Shown here piece by piece: positions 7,585 to 17,100 of a DNA stretch of 64,000 nucleotides. The notes beneath the pieces are model-generated. The model worked only from the letters and a program-made list of their open reading frames with translations. It searched no databases and was not told the origin of the DNA. Source of the stretch: Streptomyces sp. NBC_00250 (lineage in GTDB: Bacteria; Actinomycetota; Actinomycetes; Streptomycetales; Streptomycetaceae); contig NZ_CP108088.1 in NCBI RefSeq assembly GCF_036192275.1, forward strand, positions 8,542,001 to 8,606,000. The letters are read 5' to 3'. Numbering within the stretch: position 1 is the stretch's first letter; each line of letters opens with the position of its first letter. The translations under genes were made by a program, and so were the position numbers.

Positions 7585-8424
7585 TCAGGCCTCCGGCGCC
7601 CCGTACCGGGCCAGGTAGTGCCAGACCTTCTTGACGTCCTGCGGGTCGTACCGCCCCGAAGCCGCCGCCTCCTGCACGATCCGGGGGTCGAGCCGGCCGT
7701 CGACCGCGATCCGGGCGGCCAGTTCGACGTGCTCGGGGCCCCGGAACCCGGGATGTCGCCGCAGCTCCTCGACCCGGACGCGGAAACCGCCGTGCCATGC
7801 GACGGGGCACGGCAGTCGCCGGGCCGCCGCCTCCACCTCCGTGCCCCGGTGACTCGGGTCCAGGACCAGCGCCTCCACATCGCGGCCGATCAGCACCGGG
7901 CCGTGGACCTGCGCCTCGACGTAGTCGTCGAGCGGGTCCTTGTCGTCGGCCTCGGCGAGCGGGATCAGCGACATCCGGGCCGCGACGCCGAAGTCGGCGG
8001 GCTCCAGGAAGCTGTCCGGATAGCAGAAGGTCGCCCGGTCCAGGGCGGCGGCCGTGAGCCGCAGATGGGCGGAGCCGAAGCGGGGAGCCGCACCGAAGGT
8101 GCGGCGGCGGAAGTCGAGGGCGCCGTAGACCGGGCGCGTGTCCGCCGGGGCCTCGTCGTACGTCCCGCCGAAGATGCGGCTCTCCCAGCGCCAGCGGTCG
8201 CCGCCCGGGCGGGCGGTGAGCCCGCCGTTGCTCGTTCCGGTGGCGAACTGGGAGCGGTAGACCCCCTCGTCGGCCAGTCGGTCGAGGAAGTGCGGGTGGA
8301 AGTTGAGGGTGACGCGGAGAGCGGGGTCGATCGCCTCGCCGGTGGAACGGGCCGCCACATGGGCGAGGGCCCGCCGTGCGTGTGCGTGCGTGTGGGGGTG
8401 CGCCGTGGCGTGGATCCGTGTCAT
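7585..8424 (-). CDS. DUF3626 domain protein
   Basis: 279 aa. The sequence matches the actinobacterial DUF3626 type: LRVTLNFHPHFLDRLADEGVY near residue 40, GTSNGGLTARPGGDRWRWE, then RPVYGALDFRR, and the C-terminal DPQDVKKVWHYLARYG motif. The function is not known. A very His-rich start (HATAHPHTHAHARR) is notable but sits before the conserved region. No signal peptide is visible, so it is probably cytoplasmic. The upstream neighbour on the other strand is the ThuA-like gene; the 137-base gap is shared promoter space. Confidence 0.85.
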   Translation of the reverse strand: MTRIHATAHPHTHAHARRALAHVAARSTGEAIDPALRVTLNFHPHFLDRLADEGVYRSQFATGTSNGGLTARPGGDRWRWESRIFGGTYDEAPADTRPVYGALDFRRRTFGAAPRFGSAHLRLTAAALDRATFCYPDSFLEPADFGVAARMSLIPLAEADDKDPLDDYVEAQVHGPVLIGRDVEALVLDPSHRGTEVEAAARRLPCPVAWHGGFRVRVEELRRHPGFRGPEHVELAARIAVDGRLDPRIVQEAAASGRYDPQDVKKVWHYLARYGAPEA

Positions 8425-8561
8425 CGGGGCAGTGTGGCGGAGGGCCGAGGGTTGCGGCCCGGGGTTTTCGGTGGCTACGGTCGACCTCGCACAGAAAGCG
8501 CTTACCCCTTTGCCTTGTTCGCCGTCCCTCGTCCGTCGCCCCCGCCCCCTGGAGTCCCCGC

Positions 8562-9245
8562 GTGCCCACCCCGGACGTCCTGATCTACACCCGCACCACG
8601 GGCTACCGCCACGACTCGATCCCCGACGGGGCCGCGGCGCTCACGGAGCTGGCGCACGACCTCGGGCGGAAGGCCGAGGTGACGGACGACCCGGAGGCGT
8701 TCACGCCCGGGCGCCTGGCCGAGTGCGCCGTCGTCGTCCTGCTCTCCACGACCGGGAACGTCCTGACGCCCGAGGGGCGCGCCGCCTTCGAGGCGTACCT
8801 GCGGGGCGGCGGCGCCCTCCTCGCCGTGCACGCGGCGGCCAACGCCGAACCGGACTGGCCCTTCTACGGCGAGCTGCTCGGCACCCGCTTCGACGGCCAC
8901 CCCGAGATCCAGCCGGGCACCGTCCTCGTCGACGACCACGACCACCCGGCCACCGCCCCGCTCCCGGACCGCTGGTCCTGGACCGACGAGTGGTACAACT
9001 TCACGTCCGACCCGCGAGGGAGCGGGGAGTCCGGTGTACGCGTCCTCGCCCGGGCCGACGAGTCCTCGTACCGGGGCGGCACCCACGGTGACGACCACCC
9101 GCTCGTCTGGTGCCGGGAGGTGGACCGGGGCCGCGTCTTCTTCACCGCCCTCGGCCACGCTTCGGAGACGTACCGCGACCCGGCCTTCCGCGCACACCTC
9201 TCCGGCGCCCTGACCTGGCTCGCTCCGCTCCCAGATCCTGCCTGA
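8562..9245 (+). CDS. ThuA-like domain protein
   Basis: 227 aa from GTG 8562 with a GGAG site 7 bases upstream; the frame is open further left but that part lacks family similarity. The domain is ThuA-like (trehalose-utilisation family, class I glutamine-amidotransferase fold): VLIYTRTTGYRHDSIP at the N-terminus, GGALLAVHAAANAEPDW, then DEWYNFTSDPRG and the late motif GRVFFTALGHASETY. In larger proteins this domain accompanies sugar oxidoreductases; here it stands alone, without a signal peptide. Biochemical role unknown. Confidence 0.88.
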   Translation: MPTPDVLIYTRTTGYRHDSIPDGAAALTELAHDLGRKAEVTDDPEAFTPGRLAECAVVVLLSTTGNVLTPEGRAAFEAYLRGGGALLAVHAAANAEPDWPFYGELLGTRFDGHPEIQPGTVLVDDHDHPATAPLPDRWSWTDEWYNFTSDPRGSGESGVRVLARADESSYRGGTHGDDHPLVWCREVDRGRVFFTALGHASETYRDPAFRAHLSGALTWLAPLPDPA

Positions 9246-9422
9246 CCGACAGGGCACCCCTGGCCCTCCCGTACCCGGGCATCGGACTATGGGAGTACCG
9301 GAGTACTGGACCACCGGGGCCGTGGGGTCACCCGGGTCACCCCACCGCCCCGCCCCCGGTTGCGCCGCTCTCCGCTTCGCGGAAGGTTGCAGACGGGGGC
9401 CGATGGCAGGAGGAGGCACGTC

Positions 9423-10820
9423 ATGGGCATCGCCACGGTGAACCCCGCGACCGGCGAGACGCTGCGCGTCTACGAGGCGCACGGGCCCCAGGAGGTCGAG
9501 CGGCGGATCGCCGCCGCTCACGAGGCGTACCGCCAGTACCGCACCACCTCCTTCGCCGAGCGCGCCCGCCTCCTGCGTGCCGCGGCCACGCTCCTCGACG
9601 AGGACACCGACGACATCGCGCACACCATGACCGTCGAGATGGGCAAGCCGATCGCCGCCGCCCGCGCGGAGGCCGGCAAGTGCGCCAAGGCCATGCGCTG
9701 GTACGCCCGCAACGCCGAGGAACTGCTCGCCGACGAGCACCCGGCGGAGAGCGACGTCCAGGACTCCGGCGCCGACATCGCGCGCGTCCACTACCGGGCC
9801 CTCGGCCCGATCCTCGCCGTCATGCCGTGGAACTTCCCGCTCTGGCAGGTGATCCGCTTCGCCGCGCCCGCGCTCATGGCGGGCAACACCGGCCTCCTCA
9901 AGCACGCCTCCAACGTTCCGCAGACCGCGCTCTACCTCGGCGACCTCTTCCGCCGCGCCGGATACCCCGAGGGCTGTTTCCAGACCCTGCTCATCGGATC
10001 CCGCGACGTCGAGCGCGTCCTGCGGGACCCCAGGGTCGTCGCCGCCACCCTCACCGGCAGCGAACCCGCGGGCAGGGCCGTCGCCTCCGTCGCGGGCGAC
10101 GAGGTCAAGAAGACCGTCCTGGAACTCGGCGGCAGCGACCCGTTCATCGTCATGCCCTCGGCCGACATCGTCGGAGCCGTGAAGACTGCCGTCACCGCGC
10201 GCGTGCAGAACAACGGGCAGTCCTGCATCGCCGCCAAGCGGTTCATCGTCCACCAGGACGTGTACGAGGACTTCTCCGAGCGCTTCACCGCCGCCATGAA
10301 CGCCCTCACCGTCGGCGACCCGCTCGACGAGTCCACGGACGTCGGGCCCCTCGCCACCGAGCAGGGCCGCACCGACCTGGAGGCGCTCGTCGACGACGCC
10401 GTACGGCGGGGCGCCACCGCTCTGTGCGGCGGCCGCCGGCCGGAGGAGCCGGAGCTCGCGAACGGTTGGTACTTCCGGCCCACCGTCCTCGCCGGCATCA
10501 CCCCGGAGATGCGGATCCACCAGGAGGAGACCTTCGGTCCGGTCGCCACGGTGTACCCGGTCCGTGACATCGAGGAGGCCGTGACCGTCGCCAACGACTC
10601 CCCGTTCGGCCTCAGCTCCAACGTCTGGACCCGTTCCAAGGAGGACGTCGCCTTCTTCGTGCGCGACCTGGAGGCCGGGGGCGTGTTCGTCAACGGCATG
10701 ACCGCCTCGCACCCCGCCCTCCCCTTCGGCGGCATCAAGCGCTCCGGGTACGGCCGTGAGCTCTCCGGGCACGGCATCCGCGAGTTCTGCAACGCGACGA
10801 CGGTCTGGCAGCGCGCCTGA
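9423..10820 (+). CDS. gabD: NADP-dependent succinate-semialdehyde dehydrogenase-type aldehyde dehydrogenase
   Basis: 465 aa; the ATG follows AGGAGGAGG. It is a full aldehyde dehydrogenase: the cofactor-binding PWNFPLWQV at 135-143, the TGSEPAGR turn at 211-218, general base E234 in LELGGSDPF, and nucleophile C268 in NNGQSCIAAKRF. The short length and absence of an N-terminal extension match the GabD1-type enzymes of actinobacteria, which oxidise succinate semialdehyde to succinate. No GABA transaminase lies beside it, so the physiological substrate is inferred from family only. Confidence 0.85.
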   Translation: MGIATVNPATGETLRVYEAHGPQEVERRIAAAHEAYRQYRTTSFAERARLLRAAATLLDEDTDDIAHTMTVEMGKPIAAARAEAGKCAKAMRWYARNAEELLADEHPAESDVQDSGADIARVHYRALGPILAVMPWNFPLWQVIRFAAPALMAGNTGLLKHASNVPQTALYLGDLFRRAGYPEGCFQTLLIGSRDVERVLRDPRVVAATLTGSEPAGRAVASVAGDEVKKTVLELGGSDPFIVMPSADIVGAVKTAVTARVQNNGQSCIAAKRFIVHQDVYEDFSERFTAAMNALTVGDPLDESTDVGPLATEQGRTDLEALVDDAVRRGATALCGGRRPEEPELANGWYFRPTVLAGITPEMRIHQEETFGPVATVYPVRDIEEAVTVANDSPFGLSSNVWTRSKEDVAFFVRDLEAGGVFVNGMTASHPALPFGGIKRSGYGRELSGHGIREFCNATTVWQRA

Positions 10821-10823
10821 CCG

Positions 10824-10931
10824 TCAGAAGGTCAGTTCGCGCGGGTGCTCGGCGAACGCGCATCGTATGTGCGAGCAGGCACGGAGCCGTACGCGGGGTG
10901 CCCGGCCGGCGTGGGGCGGGCCCACGGCCAC
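10824..10931 (-). CDS. Possible small Cys-containing protein
   Basis: 35 codons from GTG 10931, ending ACSHIRCAFAEHPRELTF before the TGA at 10826-10824. A TGAGGGGG site overlaps the stop of the upstream PHP-domain gene (ends 10944) at good spacing from the GTG, so it could be translated by coupling. Against it: several rare codons and no recognised family. Listed because the gap is otherwise unexplained. Confidence 0.3.
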   Translation of the reverse strand: MAVGPPHAGRAPRVRLRACSHIRCAFAEHPRELTF

Positions 10932-10943
10932 AGAGCCACCCCC

Positions 10944-11969
10944 TCAGCCCCGAGCCCACTCCGACAACCGTTCAGCCGACCAGGTGTTGATCACGCGGTC
11001 CTTCGGCACTCCGCACTCCTCCGCCCGCGCGCAGCCGAGGATCTGCCACTCCAGCTGGCCGGGCGCGTGGGCGTCCGTGTCCACCGCGAAGTACGTGCCC
11101 GCCGCCACCGCGAGCCGCAGCAGCCGCCGGGGCGGATCGAGCCGTTCCGGGCGGCTGTTGATCTCGACGGCGGTGCCCGACTCGGCGCACGCGGCGAACA
11201 CCCGTTCCGCGTCGAACTCCGACTCCGGCCGCAGTCGCCCGCCCGCCACCAGACGGCCCGTGCAGTGCCCGAGGACGTCCATCAGCGGGTTGCGGACGGC
11301 CCGTTCGAGACGGCGGGTCATCGCCTTCGCGTCCATCCGGAGCTTCGAATGGGCCGAACCGACCACCAGGTCCAGACGGTCGAGCAGGTCGGGCTCCTGG
11401 TCGAGCGAACCGTCCTCCAGGATGTCGCACTCGATGCCGGTGAGCAGACGGAACGGCGCCCACTCCCCGTTCAGCCGCGCCACCACGTCCAGTTGCTCCC
11501 GAAGTCGCTCCGGCGACAGGCCCCGGGCCACCGTGAGCCGGGGCGAATGGTCGGTGAGCACCGCCCACTCGTGGCCCAGGGCAGCCGCCGCGCGGCCCAT
11601 GTCCTCGATCGTGGCGCCGCCGTCGGACCAGTCCGAGTGGAGGTGGCAGTCGCCGCGCAGGGCCGCGCGGAGCGCCTCGCCCCCACTCGTGGGTTCGGCG
11701 GTCCGCAGGGACTCCTCGAGTTCCGCCTCAAGGCCCGCCAGGTACTCCGGGACCCGTCCGTCGAGCGCCTCGCGCACCACCGCCGCCGTCTTCGGCCCCA
11801 GCCCCTTCACGGACTCCAGGGTTCCGGCCGCCGCGCGCCGGGCCGCCTCGCCCTCGGGCAGGGCCGCGACCGCGCCGGCGGCCGTACGGAAGGCCCGGGC
11901 CCGGTACCCCGGCGCCTGGGCCCGCTCAAGGAGGAACGCGATCCGGTTCAGGGCTGCCACGGGATCCAT
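10944..11969 (-). CDS. PHP-domain metallo-phosphoesterase with helix-hairpin-helix
   Basis: 341 aa from ATG 11969 with an AGGAGGG site. The N-terminal about 95 residues resemble the HhH region of family X DNA polymerases (SVKGLGPKTAAVVREAL). The PHP domain starts at CHLHSDWSDGGATIEDM and contains the further metal ligands HSPRLTV, GIECDILEDG, GSAHS, DVLGHCTGR and DTDAHA. This is the C-terminal architecture of PolX with no polymerase palm domain, a common stand-alone actinobacterial protein. A DNA-end or phosphatase role is inferred from the fold. It sits 11 bases downstream of the SpoIIE-type phosphatase gene and probably forms an operon with it. Confidence 0.85.
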   Translation of the reverse strand: MDPVAALNRIAFLLERAQAPGYRARAFRTAAGAVAALPEGEAARRAAAGTLESVKGLGPKTAAVVREALDGRVPEYLAGLEAELEESLRTAEPTSGGEALRAALRGDCHLHSDWSDGGATIEDMGRAAAALGHEWAVLTDHSPRLTVARGLSPERLREQLDVVARLNGEWAPFRLLTGIECDILEDGSLDQEPDLLDRLDLVVGSAHSKLRMDAKAMTRRLERAVRNPLMDVLGHCTGRLVAGGRLRPESEFDAERVFAACAESGTAVEINSRPERLDPPRRLLRLAVAAGTYFAVDTDAHAPGQLEWQILGCARAEECGVPKDRVINTWSAERLSEWARG

Positions 11970-11980
11970 GACGTCCCTCC

Positions 11981-14074
11981 TCAGGAACCGTTCGCGGCGG
12001 AGTCGGCAGTCACCGCCGCGGGTCCGATCTCGCACCACACCGCCTTGCCCTCGCCGCGCGGCTCGACACCCCACCGGGACGCCAGCGCGTCGAGCAGCAG
12101 CAGCCCGCGCCCCGAGGTGGCGGCCTCGCCGGGGGTACGCCGGCGGGGCCAGGCGCTGGACCGGTCCTGCACCGAAAGCCGTACCCGCCGCACCGGTTCG
12201 GGCAGCACCTCCAGGGTCAGCACCGCGCCGCCCTCGGTGTGCAGCAGCACGTTCACCAGCAGCTCGCCCGTCAACAGCTCGGTGTCGTCGGCCAGTTCCG
12301 GCATGCCCCAGTCGTGCAGGGCCTGCCCCACGGCCGCGCGCGCGTCCGACAGGCCCTGCGGATCGGCCTGGTGGATGTACTGGTGGATGCGCGGCGCGCG
12401 GGGCGTGCCGGGGTCAGGGCTGCGCCGCAGCACCAGGAGCGCCACGTCGTCGCCGGCACCCCAGCGCTCCCACAGCCGCTCGGAGAGGTGGTCGGCGAGC
12501 GCCTCCGCCTGCGGCGGGCCACTGCTGATCGCCTCCGAAAGCGCGGTGAGACCGGTCTCGATGTCCGAGCCGGGCTGCTCGACGAGTCCGTCCGTGCAGA
12601 GCACGAGCGTCTCCCCGGGCACGAGGTCGAGCCGCGTCTCGGGGAACTCCTCGTCCCCGAACACGGTCGCCAGCCCCAGCGGCAGCCCGCCGCGCAGCTT
12701 GGGCTGCCCGACCCGGCCGTCGGTGTGCCGGATCAGCGGCCCGAGATGCCCGGCCCGTACCGCACGCAGCGTGCCGCTCCCCAGGTCCACCTGCGCGTAG
12801 GTGCAGGTGGCGAAGCGGTTGGTGTCCAGCTCGGCGAGGAACCGGGAGGCGCGGGCCAGTACGGTCGACGGGGCGTGGCCCTCACCCGCGTACGCGCGCA
12901 GGGCGATCCGCAGCTGCCCCATGATGGCGGCGGCGTGGGTGTCGTGCCCCTGGACGTCGCCCACGACGATCCCGACCCGGCCGCGGGGCAGCGGGATCAC
13001 GTCGTACCAGTCGCCGCCGACCTGCCGTCCGCTCCAGGCCGCGTGGTAGCGCACGGCGATCTCGCCACCCGTGATCTTCGGGATCCGGCGTGGCAGCATC
13101 GTCGCCTGGAGTCCGGTCGCGAGCTCCCGCTCCTCGTCGAAGAGGATCGCCCGCTGGAGGGACTGGGCGACGATCGCCGCGAGCCCGAGGGCCAGGTTGC
13201 GCTCGTCGGCGTTGAACGAGGTACGGCCCCGGTAGAACAGGGCCATGCCGCCCAGCGACCGCGCCTGCGCCACCAGCGGCAGATAGCAGGCCGCCCGGAA
13301 GTCCAGCCGCGCCAGGTAGGGGGCCAGCTCGGGGAAGTCCCGCCCGAGCGACGGGAACGAGGAGACGAACCGGGGCCGCCCGCTGAGCACCGCCTCGGCG
13401 AGCGGCATGCCCCGGTCGAGCCGCCGGACCCGGAAGTCGTCGAGCGCGTCGAGGGTTTCGCCGCTGAGCGCGATGATGTGGAGCGAGCCGTTCTCGACGA
13501 GGCCGAGTGCCAGCCCGTCCGCGCCGAGCCTGGCGAGCCCGCCGGGACCGGTCAGGGCGGCCGTCACGTCGTCCACCGTCACCGCGCGCGACAGCGCGTG
13601 CGTCGTCCGCTCGACGATGTTCGTCTGGACCTCGCGCCGCTTCTCCAGTTCCTGGACGAAGGCGAAGCGCGTGACCTCGGCGGTCGTGTCCCGCACGACG
13701 CCGAGGATCCGCCGGGCCCGCCCGTCCGGCGAGCGAAGGATCCGTGCCTGCACATGCGTCCAGTGGGGTGGTCCGTCGTCCTGGGGGATGGGGAAGTGCG
13801 CGGTGTAGGAGACCTCGCCGCTGGTGACCGCCTGCCGTACGACGTCTTCCAGCCGGGCCCGCTCGTCGGGGGCCAGCCGGGCGATCAGCGTCACCGGGCG
13901 GCCGTCGTAGGCGTCCGGGGCAAGCCCGAAGACCAGCAGCCCGGACTCGTCGACATCGATGGTGCCCGTGTCGAGATCCCAGTCGAAGCTGCCGGTCCGG
14001 TTCATGGCGAGCCACTCGGCGGGCCCGATCTCGCCATTGCGCGTATGCCGGTCTTCATCGGTCATCCTCCCCAT
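11981..14074 (-). CDS. PAS-GAF-SpoIIE phosphatase with C-terminal anti-sigma-type ATPase domain
   Basis: 697 aa. Order: PAS/PAC (about 20-130, WDLDTGTIDVDESGLLVFG), coiled linker, GAF (150-310), SpoIIE/PP2C phosphatase (330-545, with GGDWYDVIPL and GDVQGHDTHAA metal motifs and GAGDDVALLVL), then a HATPase_c domain (560-690, ELLVNVLLHTEGG, ATSGRGLLLLDALASRWG). Such proteins act in partner-switching control of sigma factors: the phosphatase acts on anti-anti-sigma proteins and the ATPase domain is RsbW-like. No cognate sigma or STAS gene lies nearby. The start is ambiguous: ATG 14074, or ATG 14065, which abuts a GGGGAGG. It is divergent from the AfsR-like gene. Confidence 0.88.
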   Translation of the reverse strand: MGRMTDEDRHTRNGEIGPAEWLAMNRTGSFDWDLDTGTIDVDESGLLVFGLAPDAYDGRPVTLIARLAPDERARLEDVVRQAVTSGEVSYTAHFPIPQDDGPPHWTHVQARILRSPDGRARRILGVVRDTTAEVTRFAFVQELEKRREVQTNIVERTTHALSRAVTVDDVTAALTGPGGLARLGADGLALGLVENGSLHIIALSGETLDALDDFRVRRLDRGMPLAEAVLSGRPRFVSSFPSLGRDFPELAPYLARLDFRAACYLPLVAQARSLGGMALFYRGRTSFNADERNLALGLAAIVAQSLQRAILFDEERELATGLQATMLPRRIPKITGGEIAVRYHAAWSGRQVGGDWYDVIPLPRGRVGIVVGDVQGHDTHAAAIMGQLRIALRAYAGEGHAPSTVLARASRFLAELDTNRFATCTYAQVDLGSGTLRAVRAGHLGPLIRHTDGRVGQPKLRGGLPLGLATVFGDEEFPETRLDLVPGETLVLCTDGLVEQPGSDIETGLTALSEAISSGPPQAEALADHLSERLWERWGAGDDVALLVLRRSPDPGTPRAPRIHQYIHQADPQGLSDARAAVGQALHDWGMPELADDTELLTGELLVNVLLHTEGGAVLTLEVLPEPVRRVRLSVQDRSSAWPRRRTPGEAATSGRGLLLLDALASRWGVEPRGEGKAVWCEIGPAAVTADSAANGS

Positions 14075-14192
14075 TGTCGAACCCGCACCCCTTCGACGCC
14101 ATGGCGATGACACGGCGTGGCGCGAGTTCGCCTTCGCGCCCCCGCACGGAAATGCCGGTGAGGCCCCGTGTCCGGCGGGGCAGAATGGGCCG

Positions 14193-17100
14193 GTGCAGCC
14201 GCCCTACCGTGTTCTCGGTCCGTGTCAGGCCTTCCGTACCGACGACGGGACGGAGGCCGCCCTGAGCGGAGCCAGGCTCCGCTCGCTGCTCGCCGCGCTC
14301 GCCGCGGCCGGCGGGCGCGCCGTGGGCACGCGCGCGTTGATCGACCAGGTGTGGGGCGCCGCCGACCGGGCGGACGACCCGGACCAGGACCGTACGGCGG
14401 CGCTCCAGGCCCTCGTCGGGCGCCTGCGCCGGGCCGTGGGCCGGGACGCCGTCGTCTCGGCGCCAGGCGGCGGCTACCGGCTGGCAGCCGACCCGGACGA
14501 CATCGATCTGTACCGCTTCGAACGGCTCGCCGCCGACGGCTCCGCCGCCCTCGGCGCCGGGGACCCCGCGCGTGCCGCCGCCCTCCTCGACGAGGCCCTC
14601 GGCCTCTGGCGGGGGCCCGCCCTGGCGGATCTGCCCGGCCGCGACACCGACCCCCTGGTCGTGCGGGTCGAACAGCGCCACGCCCAGGCGCGACGCGACC
14701 GGCTCGCCGCCGACCTGGCTCGGGGGAGGGCCGGCGAGACCCTCGCGCCCCTCGCCGCGCTGGCGGCCGGACAGCCGCTCGACGAACCCCTCCAGGCCCT
14801 GCGGATCCGCGCCCTGCGCACGGCCGGGCGGCCCGCCGAGGCCCTGGCCGCGTACGAGGAGGTGCGCACGAGCCTCGCCGACCGGCTGGGCACGGACCCG
14901 GGACCCGAACTGCGCGCCCTGTACGCCGAACTCCTGACCGACGGTACGGCCGGGACGCCCGGGACGCCCGGGACGCCCGGGACGCCCGGGACGCCCGCAC
15001 CGTCACCGGCCGACGCCCGCCTAGCCCCGCCGAAGGTGCCCAGGAGGGGACCGACGGCCGCTCTCCCCGCCCGGCTCACCTCGTTCATCGGCCGCGACGA
15101 CGAGCTGGACGCGCTCGCCGCCGAGTGGGGCGACCGGCGGCTCGTCACCCTCACCGGCCCGGGAGGCGTCGGCAAGACCCGGCTCGCCCTGGAGGCGGCC
15201 GAGACGTACCAGGACGGCCCGGTCCACCTCGCCGAACTCGCCGCCGTGCGGGAGGAGTCCACGGTCGCCGCAGCCGTCGTCAGCGCGCTCGGGGCCCGCG
15301 AGACCCACCTCTGGCACCGTCCGTCGGTCCCCGGGGCGGACACGGAGGACCCGTTCGCCGAGCTGGTCGAGCACTGCGCGGGGCGACGGTTGCTGCTGGT
15401 GCTCGACAACTGCGAGCACGTGGTCGCCGCGGCGGCCGAGCTCGCGCAGGCGCTTCTCACCCGCTGCCCGGGAGTGACCGTGCTCGCGACGAGTCGGGAG
15501 CCGTTGGGGGTGCCGGGGGAGGTGGTGCGGCCGTTGGGGCCGTTGCCGATGGGGATGGCGTTGCGGTTGTTGGGTGAGCGGGGTGGGGCGGCGCGTCCGG
15601 GGTTCGTGGTGGCGGAGGATGTGGCGGCGGCGGAGGAGGTGTGTCGTCGTCTGGACGGGTTGCCGTTGGCGATCGAGCTGGCGGCGGCGCGGTTGCGGTT
15701 GTTGTCGGTGCGGCAGATCGCGGAGCGTCTTGACGACCGGTTCCGGTTGTTGACGTCGGGGGCGCGGACGGTGTTGCCGCGTCAGCAGACTCTGCGGGCG
15801 GTGGTGGACTGGTCGTGGGATCTGCTGGAGGGGCCGGAGCGGGTGGTGCTGCGGCGGTTGGCGGTGTTCACGGGTGGGGCGGATCTGTCGGCGGCGGAGG
15901 CGGTGTGCGCGGACGGTGGTGGTCCGGAGGTGCTGGATCTCCTTGGCGCTCTGGTCGACAAGTCGCTGGTGGTGGCGGGGCCGGGGCGGGACGGTGAGGG
16001 GATGCGGTTCCGGCTGCTGGAGACGGTGGCGGAGTATGCGGGGGAGCGTCTGGAGGAGTCCGGGGAGCGGGCCGCGACCGAGCGGCGGCATCTCACGTAC
16101 TACCGGGAACTCGCGCGTACCACCGACCCGGAGTTGCGCGGGGCCGGGCAGGTCGCCGCCACCGCCCGCCTGGAGCGCGAGCACGACAACCTGCGCGGCG
16201 CCCTGCGGACGGCGGTCGCGCTCGGCGAGGAGCAGGAGGTGCTCTGCCTCGTCCACTCCCTCAGCTGGTTCTGGCAGCTGCGCAACCACCAGGTCGACGC
16301 CAGGACCTGGAGCGTGGAGGCCTGTCGGCTCGGCGCCGACCCGTTCCAGGAGCCGGTCCGGCCCGCCGAACCGCTCGACGGCCGGTGCACGGACGTCCCG
16401 CCGCCGTGGACCGGCGAGCGGCTCCGGGAGGCCCGGCGCGGCGGCCGGCTCTACGCCCTCGCCACCCAGGGCGGCCGGGGCGCCACCGCGCTCGAACGCC
16501 CCGAGACCCGCGCCCGGCTCGCCGCGCTGGTCTCCGCGTACCGCCCCGGCCTCCCCCAGACCTGCCGGCAGCCGGGGTCGATGTGGCACTTCGCCCGCCT
16601 CATGATCGGGGACTTCTCCACCCTCGACGAACCCCTCACGGCGATCGTCGACGCCTGCCGCGACCTCGCCCCCGGCTGGGACCTGGGCTTCGCCCTCCTC
16701 GTGCGGGCCAAGCTCGGTGTCCACGGGCCGGGTGACGCCGCCGAGGCGCTCGCCCTCTTCGAGGCGGCCGGGGACTCCTGGGGCATCGCGGAGTCCCTTG
16801 CCGCCCGGGGCGGGGCCTATGAGCGCGCGGGCCGGCTCGCCCAGGCCGCCGACGACTTCGAGCGGGCCACGGAAGCCGCCGCCCGCGTCGGCGCGCACTC
16901 CCAGGTGCCCCTCTTCACCGCGCGCCTGGCGGCCGTACGGCTCCGGCTCCGGCCGGAGGGGGACGCCGCGGCCGAACAGCTGCTCGCCGAGGCCGCCGAC
17001 GCGGCGGGGGAGTGGGGCGCCGAGGCGGCCGGCTCGGCACGGCTGCTGCTCACCCAGCACTACGGCCACACAGGGCGCACCGGCCTCGCCCGTGCGCAGC

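Noticed and set aside
6412..8583. 723-codon rightward open frame
   Set aside because: Covers the antisense of the aldolase and DUF3626 genes, whose families are clear on the other strand.
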